The translations under genes and the position numbers were made by a program. This document shows positions 1 to 10,830 of a stretch of DNA of 64,000 nucleotides, in pieces. Numbering within the stretch: position 1 is the first letter of the stretch; every line of letters begins with the position of its first letter. Source of the DNA: Clytia hemisphaerica (taxonomy: Eukaryota; Cnidaria; Hydrozoa; Leptothecata; Clytiidae); assembly GCA_902728285.1 (NCBI GenBank), contig CACVBU010000615.1:124001-188000 (forward strand), written 5' to 3'. The notes below the pieces were generated by a model, which saw only the letters and a program-made list of their open reading frames with translations, did not search any database and was not told where the DNA came from.

Positions 1-201
1 TTCACATCATTGAAAATGAGGAAATCCTGGACATGTTGTCTTAGATATCCTCTCTCCACCTACACATCATGGATGAGATAATGTGTATTGCACTAATATG
101 ACGCAAGAGAAGGATCTTTATATTATTCTTTACAGTTTCAAAGAGTGGACACTTAGCAGTATGTGTAGATTTTCTTATTAGACTATGCATAGTCTAAAAC
201 G

Positions 202-371
202 AATCACTATCTAAGAAATAAGCCCAAAGCCGAAGAAAATTCGCAAGCGGTTTTTTTTTGCCGAAAAGAGTTTACAGTCGGTAGAGTTTGCCAGTCTTCG
301 AAACTCTCCTGCCGATTTTTTTTTCCGTATACGACCATATTTTCCCGCCTTTACTATCACTGTAACGGACG
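202..371 (+). repeat. Dispersed repeat, copy 1 (about 170 bp)
   Basis: The segment starting ACTATCTAAGAAATA and ending ACTATCACTGTAAC recurs at 7651-7822 in the same orientation. Most positions match, with a few small indels. No terminal inverted repeats or coding capacity were recognised. It is a mobile or duplicated element of unknown class. Confidence 0.7.
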
Positions 372-1039
372 ATATCATCGTCCAACTTTTTATATGACGT
401 CAGCAAATAATTTTCAAATCTGCGTTTTCAGGATATTTTCTAGTTGCAGAAAAAGTGGATCTTGTACATTTTGCATTCATTGCCCTTGTAAAAGTGAGTG
501 TTAGAGTCTTCAAGATGGGGTACTCCGAAAGGCACTTGTAAAGTTGTAACTTCACAGTGTTGCCGAATCAGAAGAAGTTTATACAGCCTATGCAGGTCTC
601 ACTTTGTTTTTGGCATTTGGTATTTTGAAAGGTAAGACCATAGTGCATTCTTAAAGACTTGGAAATTTCCAAAATCCGGCAATATACTTTCCTCTCTTTC
701 GCTGTTAACAAAGCTTAAAATGATCAACTCTTTACGAGTTATGAGAATGAAAAGTGTCAGAGTTTTTGCATTTCTAGTCCATACACCTTTTCGCCCGTAG
801 CCGCCCATTGCCGCGCGTTCATTTTTTACCACCCTAAGGCCGTCCCAGTTATTTTTTCGCACCTATAGACAATAATAGAAAAAAAGACTGGGGCGGTTTT
901 ATGGTGGTAAGACGGACAAAAAAATGCCCACGCGGCAATTGGCGGCTACGGTCGAAAAGTTGTATTGCAGTCATGTGAATCCGTATCTGTCGAGAAAGCG
1001 ATTTTCCACAGTTTCCAAAGCCAGTCAGGTTAAAGAGAA

Positions 1040-1260
1040 ATGGTTTTTCCAAATGACGTCAACCTATTCTTCTCAACATTCAGGAACTTTGAAATATGTT
1101 CAATAAACTGCATTTAATGTAAAAAGAATGCTAAATTTTAGGATGCGATTTGTTACATTTCATTTCAATGGAATGCACACAGACAAGGGAAATAATAGAC
1201 CATACCCAAGTGACGTCAAACCATTCAGGAACTTTGCAAATGTTTTCAATTTCATTTTCA
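1040..1260 (+). repeat. Imperfect tandem duplication with TGACGTCA palindromes
   Basis: Two units about 157 bp apart share TGACGTCAA followed by CATTCAGGAACTTTG and a T-rich stretch. Each carries a perfect CRE-type palindrome, at 1054-1061 and 1211-1218. The units look like a diverged tandem duplication and not a gene. Confidence 0.45.
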
Positions 1261-2424
1261 TAAATATGACATCGCTTTTTTGTGTAGTTTTCAAAGACAA
1301 GGATATTCAGCTTTTCTTGGATTTCTATGGTATTTCAGTCCCATTCACAAATTTTGTAAAAGTTTTAAAAAAGGAAGAGTCCCACAACGTAGGGTCTATT
1401 TTTTCGGACCTCAGCAGCACACTCCACTCGGTCGACAAGGATAATACCCCCGGAAGTTCCAAGTGACGTGTTTCTAAAGGAGATGGATTCTCCATAATGG
1501 AGGTAAAAGAAAAGTACCCACTAGCAGCAAATCCCCACACCCCTTTTTGTCTAAGTCCCCCCCCATACCCGGGCCTGGAACACACCGTAAAATCAATATC
1601 TATTCTATTTAACACATAAATCGTCAAACAATGACGATAAAAGGACAGAGACTCTTCTCTCTGTTATACAGTTGCTAAAGCCATCGTCATGACACAAAAC
1701 CCGGTAAGATCGGATTCAACAAACGGGTTTCTCTCTCCAGGTTTCCGAGTTAAGACATTTCTTGTTGCTTAGAGAAACCCAAAATTGTCAAGTCAATGAA
1801 AATATGACATTAAAATAACATCCAAATATAATTTTATAATGATAATCCTTCAAACCACAACCTTTGTGTTTCAATTAAAATGGAGAAGTGTTTGGCGGGT
1901 TAGAGCGCTAGTGTATTACATGGGTGAGCTTCGTATTAAAGACATTGAGACATTCTATCGATTGATCCCACGTGTTGTAGGGACAATCGGATCTTCAAAC
2001 CCTCTTAACTGCATTGACATGAAAGGGGTCAGTAATTTGAACCTCTGGTTTATACAGCAGTAGCAATTGCTTAGGAAGCCAGATATGGTATAAACCCACA
2101 GGCAGAATTTGCGATGGTTTCTAAGCTAAAACAAGCAGGGAAACCACCACTGAAAGATATCCAGCCCTAAAAAACTACCACTCCGTAACTTCAAGTTTTC
2201 AAATATTTGCGATTTCAAATTCGCGTACACACCCTAACTAAGAAAAAATGCCAATCGCCTACCGGCGCAGGGCCGAAAAAATCTCGTAGGTATTATGCCA
2301 GTGGCACTTCAAGGGTTAACAACAGCAAACTGCTATACGTCACGATCTAAACATGGCACTCAGAGAGCGAAGCTCATACGTAGAAAACTTCACGAGTGTA
2401 TTGTATATACTTGTATCACATGAG

Positions 2425-2640
2425 CTAGTCAAAGGCTAGAGACGAACCATCAACCTTTTTAAAGCAAGCAAATGTGGTGCCTTTAAATTTGCGATGCATT
2501 TCAGAAGACAGATCGAATATACCGTTTTCATTTGTTTTGGGGTTTTGAATTTTCAAATTCTGGTGGTAAATGTTACTTCTAATCCAGCGTTTGTAGGAAA
2601 AGCATGCAGACCGTGGGCACAACTTATGTAGGAAAAAAGT
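2425..2640 (+). repeat. Dispersed repeat family A, diverged copy
   Basis: It resembles 3435-3710, sharing the order 'GGCTAGA.ACGAA', a T-rich block with GCAAG, an AATTT-rich middle and a GCATGC/GCGC end, but is strongly diverged. The family has a third copy in the opposite orientation at 29495-29755. Confidence 0.4.
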
Positions 2641-2870
2641 GTCTTCAGATCCTATAGGAGATTTGAATTAACCACTTCAATATAAAGCTTAAAGAAGGCT
2701 ACGTGCAATTTATGAGTGGATTAGAATCCCTACTTTTCTTTACATCCCAAAAAACCGTTACTATTCAGCTCTATTTCCCTTGAGGTTTTGTTAGGCTTAA
2801 AGTAATTTTAAACAGTTCACAGGAAAGTAAAAGTAAAACTTAACGACTCACTATTTCTAATCTCTCATAG

Positions 2871-3183
2871 GTACATCTTGGTATTGATTGCAGTATGTCA
2901 TTTCGCATTCCTCTTCAATGTAGCGGATGCTGAGCATGATAGACGATGTGTGTTCATCTGCAGGATGAGATTTAGTCATTGTGACCAGAAGAAGACTATC
3001 GACGGTGCTCCTGTCGGCGGTGGACCAAAATGCGATAAGCCAGAATTACGGCAACAATGTGTCCAGGACTGTGGTCTGCGATTTAAGTTAGAGAACTTCT
3101 GTCGGGGTAAAGGAAAATCCGACTCGTGGTGCCAAGGTGTCTTCAAAGGATACTTAAAAGCAAAAATGAAAAGTTTACTTTAA
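2871..3183 (+). CDS. Secreted cysteine-rich small peptide (3' exon)
   Basis: Open reading frame closing at TAA 3181-3183. An acceptor (TCTCTCATAG, AG at 2869-2870) sits right before it, and no ATG lies in frame at the 5' end. I read it as the last coding exon of a gene whose start codon is further upstream. The exon opens with a hydrophobic stretch (YILVLIAVCHFAFLFNVADA), a typical signal-peptide core and cleavage region. About 83 residues follow, basic and with eight cysteines spaced C-x3-C-x6-C-x16-C-x8-C-x3-C-x9-C-x9-C. The first and second halves look like a duplication of a C-V-x-x-C-x(2)-R-F...C unit. A polyadenylation motif AATAAA occurs at 3359-3364. Function is unknown; extracellular peptides of this type can be defence, venom or signalling molecules, but I cannot assign one. 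It could also be a decayed exon, since exon 1 was not found. Confidence 0.5.
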
Positions 3184-3434
3184 AAACTATGATATGGACA
3201 CCAAATGAAATGTTTGCTAATTTTGAAAAGGGTAGTCATTTTGGATAAGGACAGGGGATAGGTGATTGGAGTGTATCATTTATCTTGCATCTTGCAATGA
3301 AGGGACAATTTTTGTTGTTCTTGACGACAGATTGACTTCTACTTTTTATCTTTACGATAATAAAAAATGAGCTGTTGTGTTGTCAAGAGAAGGGAAAAGA
3401 AGAAACAGATGGAAAACCAATGTATAAGTATAAG

Positions 3435-3710
3435 TATAAGTCCCAAGGGCTAGAAACGAATCTTTAACTTTTCTCAGGCAAGAAAAAATGAAGCCTATGC
3501 GCTGTATTTTTGACAACGGATTTAATATAGCAATTCTTTTGTTTTTGAGTAATATTTTTTTCCGAAATTTAGCGGTAAATTTTAGTTTCAAACTGGCATT
3601 TGTGCAAAAACCAGGCGAGCCGCTCAAGGCCGCGCAACTTTGGTAGGATTTGTTGGCTTCAAATCCTACCAAGGAGATTCGCTTCTAACCCTTCGGGCTT
3701 ATACTTCATT
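3435..3710 (+). repeat. Dispersed repeat family A
   Basis: This block reappears in reverse complement at 29495-29755, with shared stretches such as CTTTTCTCAGGCAAGAAAAA, GCAATTCTTTTG and the GGTAGGATTTG...GGCTTCAAA end. An internal short inverted repeat (GGTAGGATTTG with CAAATCCTACC) lies near 3640-3670. There is no coding capacity. The class is unknown; a SINE or non-autonomous DNA element is possible. Confidence 0.65.
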
Positions 3711-3776
3711 GTGGAAAACCTATACAGTTCTGTATCAAGAAAAATGTCATAGTTTATAATATGTCGTTTATGCTTA

Positions 3777-3931
3777 TTCATGATATTCATGACGTAATGT
3801 TTTCTACGGAAACAACCCCGTTTTAGCCAGTAGTGGGAAACATTATACAACTTTTGTCTAGTTTAAATTTGCCACTACTGGCTAAAACCGGGGTTTTTCC
3901 GTAGAAAACATTACGTAATGAATATCATGAA
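3777..3931. mobile_element. Near-perfect hairpin (foldback/MITE)
   Basis: Left arm 3777-3839 and right arm 3869-3931 are reverse complements over about 63 bp, with only a few mismatches and single-base shifts, around a loop of about 29 bp. Both arms contain TTTTCTACGGAAA and TTTTAGCCAGTAGTGG. It has no ORF. It is most likely a small foldback element that would form a strong hairpin as RNA or single-stranded DNA. No clear target-site duplication was found. Confidence 0.75.
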
Positions 3932-3939
3932 TTCTCATC

Positions 3940-4165
3940 AGTGCAGTGAAACATCATCAAATGTTTTCAAGAATGCCATCTCCTTAATTATACTAATTTT
4001 CTAATCTATGATTGTGGATATACCATTAATTAATATATTGTTATTTTAAATAATTCACATTGAATTGTTAGTGTGTAATTCTTTTGGAATTTTTGATCAA
4101 AAAATGACCTGCGTTCATTTATTGCTTGAAGTCCAAAGATTTGAATAGAAAAGTTTCCTGATTTC
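3940..4165. other. Unassigned AT-rich spacer
   Basis: Nothing recognised except the 5' copy of a 25-bp direct repeat, at 4146-4170, that brackets the next element. Confidence 0.4.
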
Positions 4166-4170
4166 GTCGT

Positions 4171-4420
4171 GCACGTTTTTTTATAAGAAAAAACTATATA
4201 AAGAACATAGGGGCTTCGAAAGTAAAGAACAATAAGTTAAGAACATTTTAAGGACTTGTAGACTCTAAAACACCTGTTTTCTTAGAAAAATGGACAAAAA
4301 TGATCAAAAAATGGTGAAAATAAGAAAATGTTAAGAACATTTTTAGGCTGAAAACCCAAAAAGTTAAGAACATCCGAAGTCTCCAAAAACTTTGTTTGAA
4401 TGTTCTAATAAAAAAACGAG
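4171..4420 (-). mobile_element. MITE family B copy bracketed by a 25-bp direct repeat
   Basis: The ends carry CACGTTTTTTTATAAGAA on the left and TTCTAATAAAAAAACG on the right. The body contains the family's AAGAACATTTTTAGGCT and CACCTGTTTTCTTAG blocks. An identical 25-bp sequence starting TAGAAAAGTTTCC occurs immediately before (4146-4170) and after (4421-4445). Related copies lie at 25455-25704, 26734-26960 and 27441-27680. Confidence 0.7.
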
Positions 4421-4585
4421 TAGAAAAGTTTCCTGATTTCGTCGTATTAAAATCATGGTCTACAACCGTTTCAAATCTTGTTCTATCGCTGACTACATTT
4501 TACCGATGAGTCGTCAACAGTCGGCCTTCTTTCAGGAAATCACAAAATGATTTTATTGACACCTACACCATGCTAAATTTTCGCC

Positions 4586-5162
4586 AATGGGGGGGGGGGT
4601 CAGTATTAAAATCTCAGACATTATATGAGTACTAAAAAGGTTTCCGCAAAATTTTTTTGCATACCACCACCCCATTTTAAGTAAGTGGTATTGTAGTACT
4701 CATGCACTAAAATTTAGACACAAAGACCACCCAATTTTGGTATTTTCAGGATAAATTTTGTCTTATCGGGACCATTTTTCCCAAGAGTGCTGATTTTTGC
4801 AACATAATATTCATTTTTGTTGATACTTTTAAATTAATTGAGCTAACATTAAAGACATTTGAGTGAATTCAAAAATAATTGAACTCGGGGAATTTTCTAT
4901 GAATGCAAAAATCTTATTTTATTTTTGAAAAACAGCAAATATTCTGAAAAAAAATCTGAAAAAGATTCAAAAATGATGAAAATTACCAATTTTTGTACCA
5001 ATTTACTACAAATATTCGCAAATTTTAGTCTGCATACCACCTTTTTTGGTATTTTAGTACCCCGCATGTCACTAAAAGGATTTTAAAGTTTTTTGGGTAT
5101 ACTATACCACCAGGTCACTAAACATCATGATGTCCTTGATTTTAGTACCGCCCCCCCCAGGG
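4586..5162. mobile_element. TIR element with poly-G/poly-C ends (MITE)
   Basis: The left end is ATGGGGGGGG followed by TATTAAAATC and GACATTAT. The right end, reverse complemented, gives CCCTGGGGGGG followed by TACTAAAATC and GACATC. TTCGCC flanks both sides (4580-4585 and 5163-5168) and is probably part of a target-site duplication. The interior has repeated ATACCACC and CACTAAAAT motifs in both orientations and no ORF. Confidence 0.65.
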
Positions 5163-5169
5163 TTCGCCG

Positions 5170-6597
5170 TGAATGTTTTCGAATAAGAACAGGTGGAAAT
5201 AAGAAAAACGATAAAAGGTACCTTAAGGGAACTAATTTTTGTGGGGACTAAATTTTGCGGTTTTTGAGGATTTAGGCCCAAACCGCAAAATTAAGTTCCC
5301 GCCAAATTTTTCAAATGCGAAAAACAAAGGTCAAATAATTCACAGTACGGCTCTAATTTTCTTTCAAGTGAGAAATCCGCAAAATTAAGTTCCCGCAAAT
5401 ATTAAATATTAAATCTTGAACTGCGAACCGCAAAAATTAGTTCAGTACGGGGCCTAAACTGGCCTAACGATTACAATAACGACCAATTAATGTCATCCTT
5501 AGAACGTTAAAACGATGTGCCAGCAGAGGCGAATGCTAGAAAATGGTACTTGAAAGCATAATATTTATCCTATGGATCCATGGAAACGTATTGTTTTCAA
5601 AAGTGCCTAGCTTGCATCAATTTTTTAAGGGAAGGACAAAATTTCAGGTCTTGACAGGATTTAAAACAATTAAACACACATTGAGAAATTTTGGCACTTT
5701 AACCTATAAGTTCGTATAATCGATAAAGAGATAATCCCAGCTCAATATGAGTGTATCGTGTAAAAGACTAGGCGAGGCCCAAACCATTTTTTGAAAGTTG
5801 CTTGGGAAAGCAATTCTCATTTTACTTGATATTCGATTGAAAGAATATTTCTCACAAATACATGAGAGTAAAAAATCCTTAATTATTGGCCTTAATATAA
5901 AGGAAAGTATAGAATAAATCAAATAAATTAACCACGTTTACTTATGGCAATGTTTAATGGCAACTGACGTGGAACCTCGTAAAGCTCTCTAAAAATAAGA
6001 TAAATGTATTGGTAGAGTAGAATGCAGCCGATAGGCTCCTGCTAGCTCTATTGCATGGATTAGAAAGATTAAGCAGCAAATGTTTTATAAATAACAAGCT
6101 GGATGCTGATTGGACCTACCTGATAAAGACGCAAAGAAAAAGAATGGAACATTTTGGCCTTCAATATTTTAAAAATTAATGTAACCAATCAAAATGTAAG
6201 CAATTAACAATTCCTAAGAACAAAGAAAAGCTGGTATCAAAACAGCTGACAAGGAAACTAGGATAGGCAAAACTTAGTTCAAACACCTCCAGTTAGGTCC
6301 ATTATAAGGTGATCCTCTATATAGAGCATCAAAGCAAAAAAACTAGTAGAGGAATTTTTCTTCTCTTGTCTAGCGTCATGCCGACGTATTTGAACGCGCG
6401 TACATTTAGAAAATAAAAAGCCATTCAATTTTTAAGTACTAAGATAATCAAGCCAGCCTTTAAGGATGAATTTTGATGCAATATTCTGCAAACTGATTTT
6501 GTGCAGTTCAGCACTTTTTTCTATGTGCAAATTACAAGTTTAGATAGGATTAACGGAATTTGTAAAGAATTCCGGATACTATACAAGTTCGAAGTAT
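5170..6597. other. Non-coding, repeat remnants only
   Basis: No gene recognised. A short inverted pair around AACTAATTTTTG / CAAAAATTAGTTC (5229-5450) surrounds 'GCAAAATTAAGTTCCCGC' repeats and may be an old TIR element. TGGACCTACCTGAT at 6111 matches the end of the element at 60344-61291. Confidence 0.4.
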
Positions 6598-6601
6598 TTA
6601 A

Positions 6602-7078
6602 CCCTTTGCGTGCCGGTACCTTGTTTTTGTACCCCAATCCATTTGCCGAGGGGTAATTTTTTTTAGTAACCTGATTTGCCGATGTCGTATATATACGACA
6701 TGCAAATTTTAACTCGTGTTGCCGCATGTCGTATATATACGACAAGGATATTTTATTCCTATTTGCCAATGTTTGACATTTGTATTTGACATTTGTTTTA
6801 TATATTTTTTATGATAGACTAAAATAAACCTGAAATAAATCTTTTGAGCACTTAATATATACTTTCACTACTACTATGGATTTTTTTATGTCGGATATAT
6901 ACGACATTGGCAAATAAGAAAACCATTTTCCTAAAAGCTGATTTCTCGGCAATAGAGCTGCCTCTTTTTTAAAGGCCTCGGCAATTAGGTAAAAAAATTT
7001 GATGTCGGATATATCCGACATTGGCAAGTAGAGTGAAAATTTGCATGTCGGATATATACGACATCGGCACGGAAAGGG
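6602..7078. mobile_element. piggyBac-type MITE with five palindromes
   Basis: The ends CCCTTTGCGTGCCG and CGGCACGGAAAGGG are inverted repeats and are flanked on both sides by TTAA (6598-6601 and 7079-7082), the target-site signature of piggyBac. Inside are five copies of a palindrome of about 20 bp: perfect ATGTCGTATATATACGACAT at 6682-6701, a close copy at 6726-6744, and ATGTCGGATATATNCGACAT forms near 6888-6907, 7002-7021 and 7045-7064. TTGCC or TTGGC is usually adjacent. No transposase is encoded, so it is non-autonomous. Confidence 0.85.
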
Positions 7079-7082
7079 TTAA

Positions 7083-7650
7083 TAATCGCCTTGTTGTACA
7101 TTTGCATTTCATAGTGACGTCAAGGAGAGGTACTAACTCAATTAAATCATATATGTTGATCGTACCTTGTACTATAGACAGATATAATCGTTATTACTAT
7201 TCAAATCAACGAGATTAACGCGCGATAGTGGTCGAGACCTAGGGAGTGCATTATACTCCTTTTATCGCTGACCCATCAGAGAAAAAAAATTTCGCCACTG
7301 GCTGAAATCGATCAAATCATTTCACATTAAAAATCACTTCAAGTAACACATGGGAAAAAGATTTAACCCAAGTTGGAATCGGAATTCTGTCAATCTAATT
7401 TTCCCTCTATTTTCCATGGCCAACGTTTCAAAATTCCAAATTATTGCTCATAAACTAGTTCCCTGTGGTTCCCCCGGGTGCCCCCTTATAGATTACCTTT
7501 TAGAGTAGGTTTTAGCCTAACACCAAATCCTACAGTTCAACCTCTCTGGCAGAGGTACCTATGACCTTACATCCAGACTAGTTTTTGTACTGCCTCAGCG
7601 TAAAGGGTGAGTATCTGTAACAGTGCGCAAAGTTGCCAGTAAGACAAATT
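7083..7650. other. Non-coding spacer
   Basis: No supported gene. One TGACGTCA palindrome lies at 7115-7122. Confidence 0.4.
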
Positions 7651-7822
7651 ACACTATCTAAGAAATAGGCCCAAAGCCGAAGAAAATTCGCGAACGGGCT
7701 TTTTACCGAAAAGAGTTTATAGTCGGTAGAATTTGCCAGTCTTCCGCCGATTTTTTCTCCGTATACCGCCATAACGCCATACCGCCATATTTTCCCGCCT
7801 TTACTATCACTGTAACAGAGGA
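7651..7822 (+). repeat. Dispersed repeat, copy 2
   Basis: Second copy of the repeat at 202-371 in the same orientation. It carries small indels and an extra GCCATA triplication near its 3' side (CCGCCATAACGCCATACCGCCATA). Confidence 0.7.
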
Positions 7823-10188
7823 TAGGAAGCTAAAGAAAAGTAGCCACAACAGTCATAAACTACCAAATTTAGTGTTTTAGTTGTTTCAAAGGATGAGAGA
7901 AGTAAAGTTTTTGAGTTTTGCGAGGTGACGGGTATGTCCGAAACAAAAAGAGACTTTTCTAAAACTTTAGTCGATTTTCACTCGATTTTTGTCCAAATTT
8001 TGGAAGATTACGACCCTTTGAGGGAGGAAATTTTGAATTTCGTGATTTCTGGAACCTTACAGAGAAAAAAGTTTGTTTTAACGGTTTTTGTACCCCTTTG
8101 AGACTTTCGAGGGTGTGAAAAAGAGACCCTTATGGCTCGCACATACCCGGTACCCATTTTACCTAAGTACCCCCCCCCTCCCCGAATGACACTTACATTA
8201 CTATCTTTAATGATTCATTCATTCCTGATTAAGTTATAGTCAAAGAACATCTTATTATCAGAACATGATGTAATACGCCAGCCACCAGTAGTAAGTGATG
8301 AAAGAAAAAAATTCCTTTAACCAAAAAGGAATTCCACTTTGAAATATATTTGTCACTGAATTTCAAATTTAATCATCAAACATCGTTGATAAAAGTGTTT
8401 GTTTTTGGAAAGACATGGAAGATCTCAGGTGGGTAACTATTTAGCAGTTGAATTCAGGGCTACGTAGCCAAATATCTTTCGGATTGAGCGGGATATTTCG
8501 GACTCTCATTAAAATATGGGATAATTCATTGATGACAATGAATCGCAGGAAACGTTTCATCTTCCAAACATGATAGTATTTTTCTCCTGGGTTTGATTTT
8601 CGTTCTACTTTTTCAATGTTAACCCTTCAAAAAATTGCGCAGTAAGAGAAACACAGTGACATTTGTTAGTTAACACGTGAAAAGCATAAAATCGCGTGCT
8701 GGACATGTCACTGTATATTTTGTCTTGACGTCAACAATATTCTTGTAGTTTCTTTGTTCTACAAACTGTACCATGGGAGGTTTACTCTCTGGACTATGTA
8801 TAATACTTAAAATCAACAAACTCTTATGTAATATGATCAGGAAAGTAATATCAAATAATGTACAAAATTGTTTATTTTGATTCGTGTAGTAACCACTTGT
8901 AAAACACTATCACTCACAGACTCGCAAATCTCTTCATTGTTAATGGAGAGTGTGAATAGAGAGTGAACTTCTATAGGTGACGTCAACACGAAGGTTTTTT
9001 ACGAAAATGCGAAAGGGCAACACTTTGTCAACGTGCAACAGTGATTACTCTTACGTTTGCAAATGTGAAATCAGAAGTAAACATGTAGCCAAGCCTTCAG
9101 AAATATTGACGCGTTTAGCTTCTTAAAAGAGTATTGCGTGTTGGTTTACGCCCAAGTAAAGTTCTACTTTCGTGTCAAAAATAGTAAAATCAATATTTGG
9201 AAAAAATCACTCAGGATTACAGAAGATTTACGTTAATCCGAACCTTACTAACAAGGACCTCAATGGCTGAATGGGCTTTTACAGAAAAGAATTGAATATG
9301 ATAAAGGAAAAGAGGTAACCCCGGACAAGCATCAGTTGACCCCCGGATAGGGACAACCCAAATTACCCCCGAAACTCGTTAATCTCGTTAATCATAGCCC
9401 ACTTTCCAATCGTTTTCTTCTATCCAAACGACTCTTTCTCCTCGGGTCTTCCTTTAGGGAACGCCTGTGTTTCTATTTGTAAACCCCGTGTCACAGATCC
9501 GGCGGTGTGCGGTAATCCCCCCTGCCCCCCACTGGAAAATTTAGCAAAAATTTCGTCTCTATGTGCAAATAACCTACAGTTTTAGCCCCACTGGGAAATT
9601 GACTTTTTTGTCCCCATGTGAAAGTAATGGAAAAAATTGCAAAACCATCCCCTCTGGATATGTTGAGCTGGGAACAATAGAATTTCTATCCCAATTGGGC
9701 TTTTGATTTCCCCAATGTGGGAAAACGTTTTATCAGTTTTGTGAGACAAGGGTATAAAATTTGTTAAAAGCCAAAATTGTTTTCAATATTTAGACGTCAA
9801 AACCATTTAGAAATTACGATTAAATATTTCGAGAATATCAGAAATCATGTCAAGACCGCTGGAGTCAGCATTTGTGGTGAATTTTCCAAGAAAGCACATC
9901 AATAGTATATTATTGGTACATCCAAAAATATTGCTAACGTCTATGATAGTGTATTTTTAAATCTAAAATAGATTCACACGTGAAGTCGAGAGCCGATCAG
10001 TCCTAAAAATGAAAAACGTAAAACGAGATATCATCAATTCTTTTTTTACCCAAAAGGATTTTTTAAGGACATTTTAATCTTCAAAGAACCTCCCGATTTG
10101 TTATAAAGATGGAACGTATACTTCTTACATCTGGCAGCTAGAAAAATGTTCCAGAAATTCACAATCATGGGGAGTGCGTTTATTAGAG
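7823..10188. other. Non-coding region with old TIR remnants
   Basis: No gene was supported. GACGGGTATGTCCG (about 7926) and CGCACATACCCGG (about 8140) form a weak inverted pair similar to the ends of the hAT-like MITE at 23478-23812. This suggests a decayed relative. TGACGTCA palindromes occur at 8726-8733 and 8978-8985. The stretch 9290-9760 has many CCCC/TTTT tracts without a clear element boundary. Confidence 0.4.
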
Positions 10189-10195
10189 GCCCACC

Positions 10196-10362
10196 CATGT
10201 TCTTGATTTCGTGTTTTAAGATTTTGAAGTGCATGATTGCGTGATCGGAAGAACCAGCCTGATCAACGTAATCGTGATAGAAAGGAAATTTAACTCGTGA
10301 TAACGTGATTTTGGATTTCTTTTTGCGTGATGGCGTGATTTGAAAAGTGATTGGGGGGCCTC
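10196..10362. mobile_element. Small TIR MITE rich in CGTGAT
   Basis: The ends GAGGCCCACCC and GGGGGGCCTC are inverted. TTTATTA flanks both sides (10189-10195 and 10363-10369) as a 7-bp target-site duplication. The body repeats GTGAT and CGTGATNNCGTGAT several times. A decayed relative with a GAGGCCCCC end and the same CGTGAT repeats lies near 23940-24075. The duplication length would suit a hAT-like element. Confidence 0.7.
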
Positions 10363-10696
10363 TTTATTAGGCACCGTAGAGTAAGCCCTAAAGTTATATC
10401 ATGTAGACTGGTGCTTGAGTAAGAGCACACTTAGTTTTGTATACGTAAATACGGCTTCTATAATTAAATGTCACAACTTAATTACTTGACCTCTGATGAA
10501 CTAATGATAATCAAAGGTAATGAGGCATTTTCAGCCACTAATGAAAATAGGAGTCTGTTACGTATTCGGGAAAACAATTTCGATTCGAGTTGGCAATTTG
10601 GAATTTAAAATACGTACGTAATTGATGTCCCATTTTTTAACCGCAAGCAGGGTAGTGTTATAATTCTAATCTGAATGGTCAAAAGAGTACAATGAA

Positions 10697-10830
10697 GTCT
10701 CTATAACTCGAACCCGCACGAGGAACACACATTTGTTCGAGTTATGGAAATTTCGAGTTGAGGTAACTGGAGGGATGATAAAACTTGTTCGAGTTAAGGA
10801 GACATTCGCGATATAGAGGCTCTGGTTAAA
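10697..10830. mobile_element. Tigger/pogo-like MITE remnant
   Basis: CTCTATAACTCGAAC at the left and GTTCGAGTTAAGGAGAC...AGAGGCTC at the right are inverted. This motif resembles the ends of the copies at 62299-62412 and 63143-63275. It is decayed and has no clear target duplication. Confidence 0.5.

Larger units (their letters stand above)
1..2870. other. Gene-poor repeat-bearing region
   Basis: No coding region with family features or plausible splice structure was seen. The stretch holds a dispersed repeat (202-371), a CRE-like duplicated unit (about 1040-1260) and a repeat copy at 2425-2640. Any upstream exon of the cysteine-rich peptide gene should lie here, but I could not place it. Confidence 0.5.
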
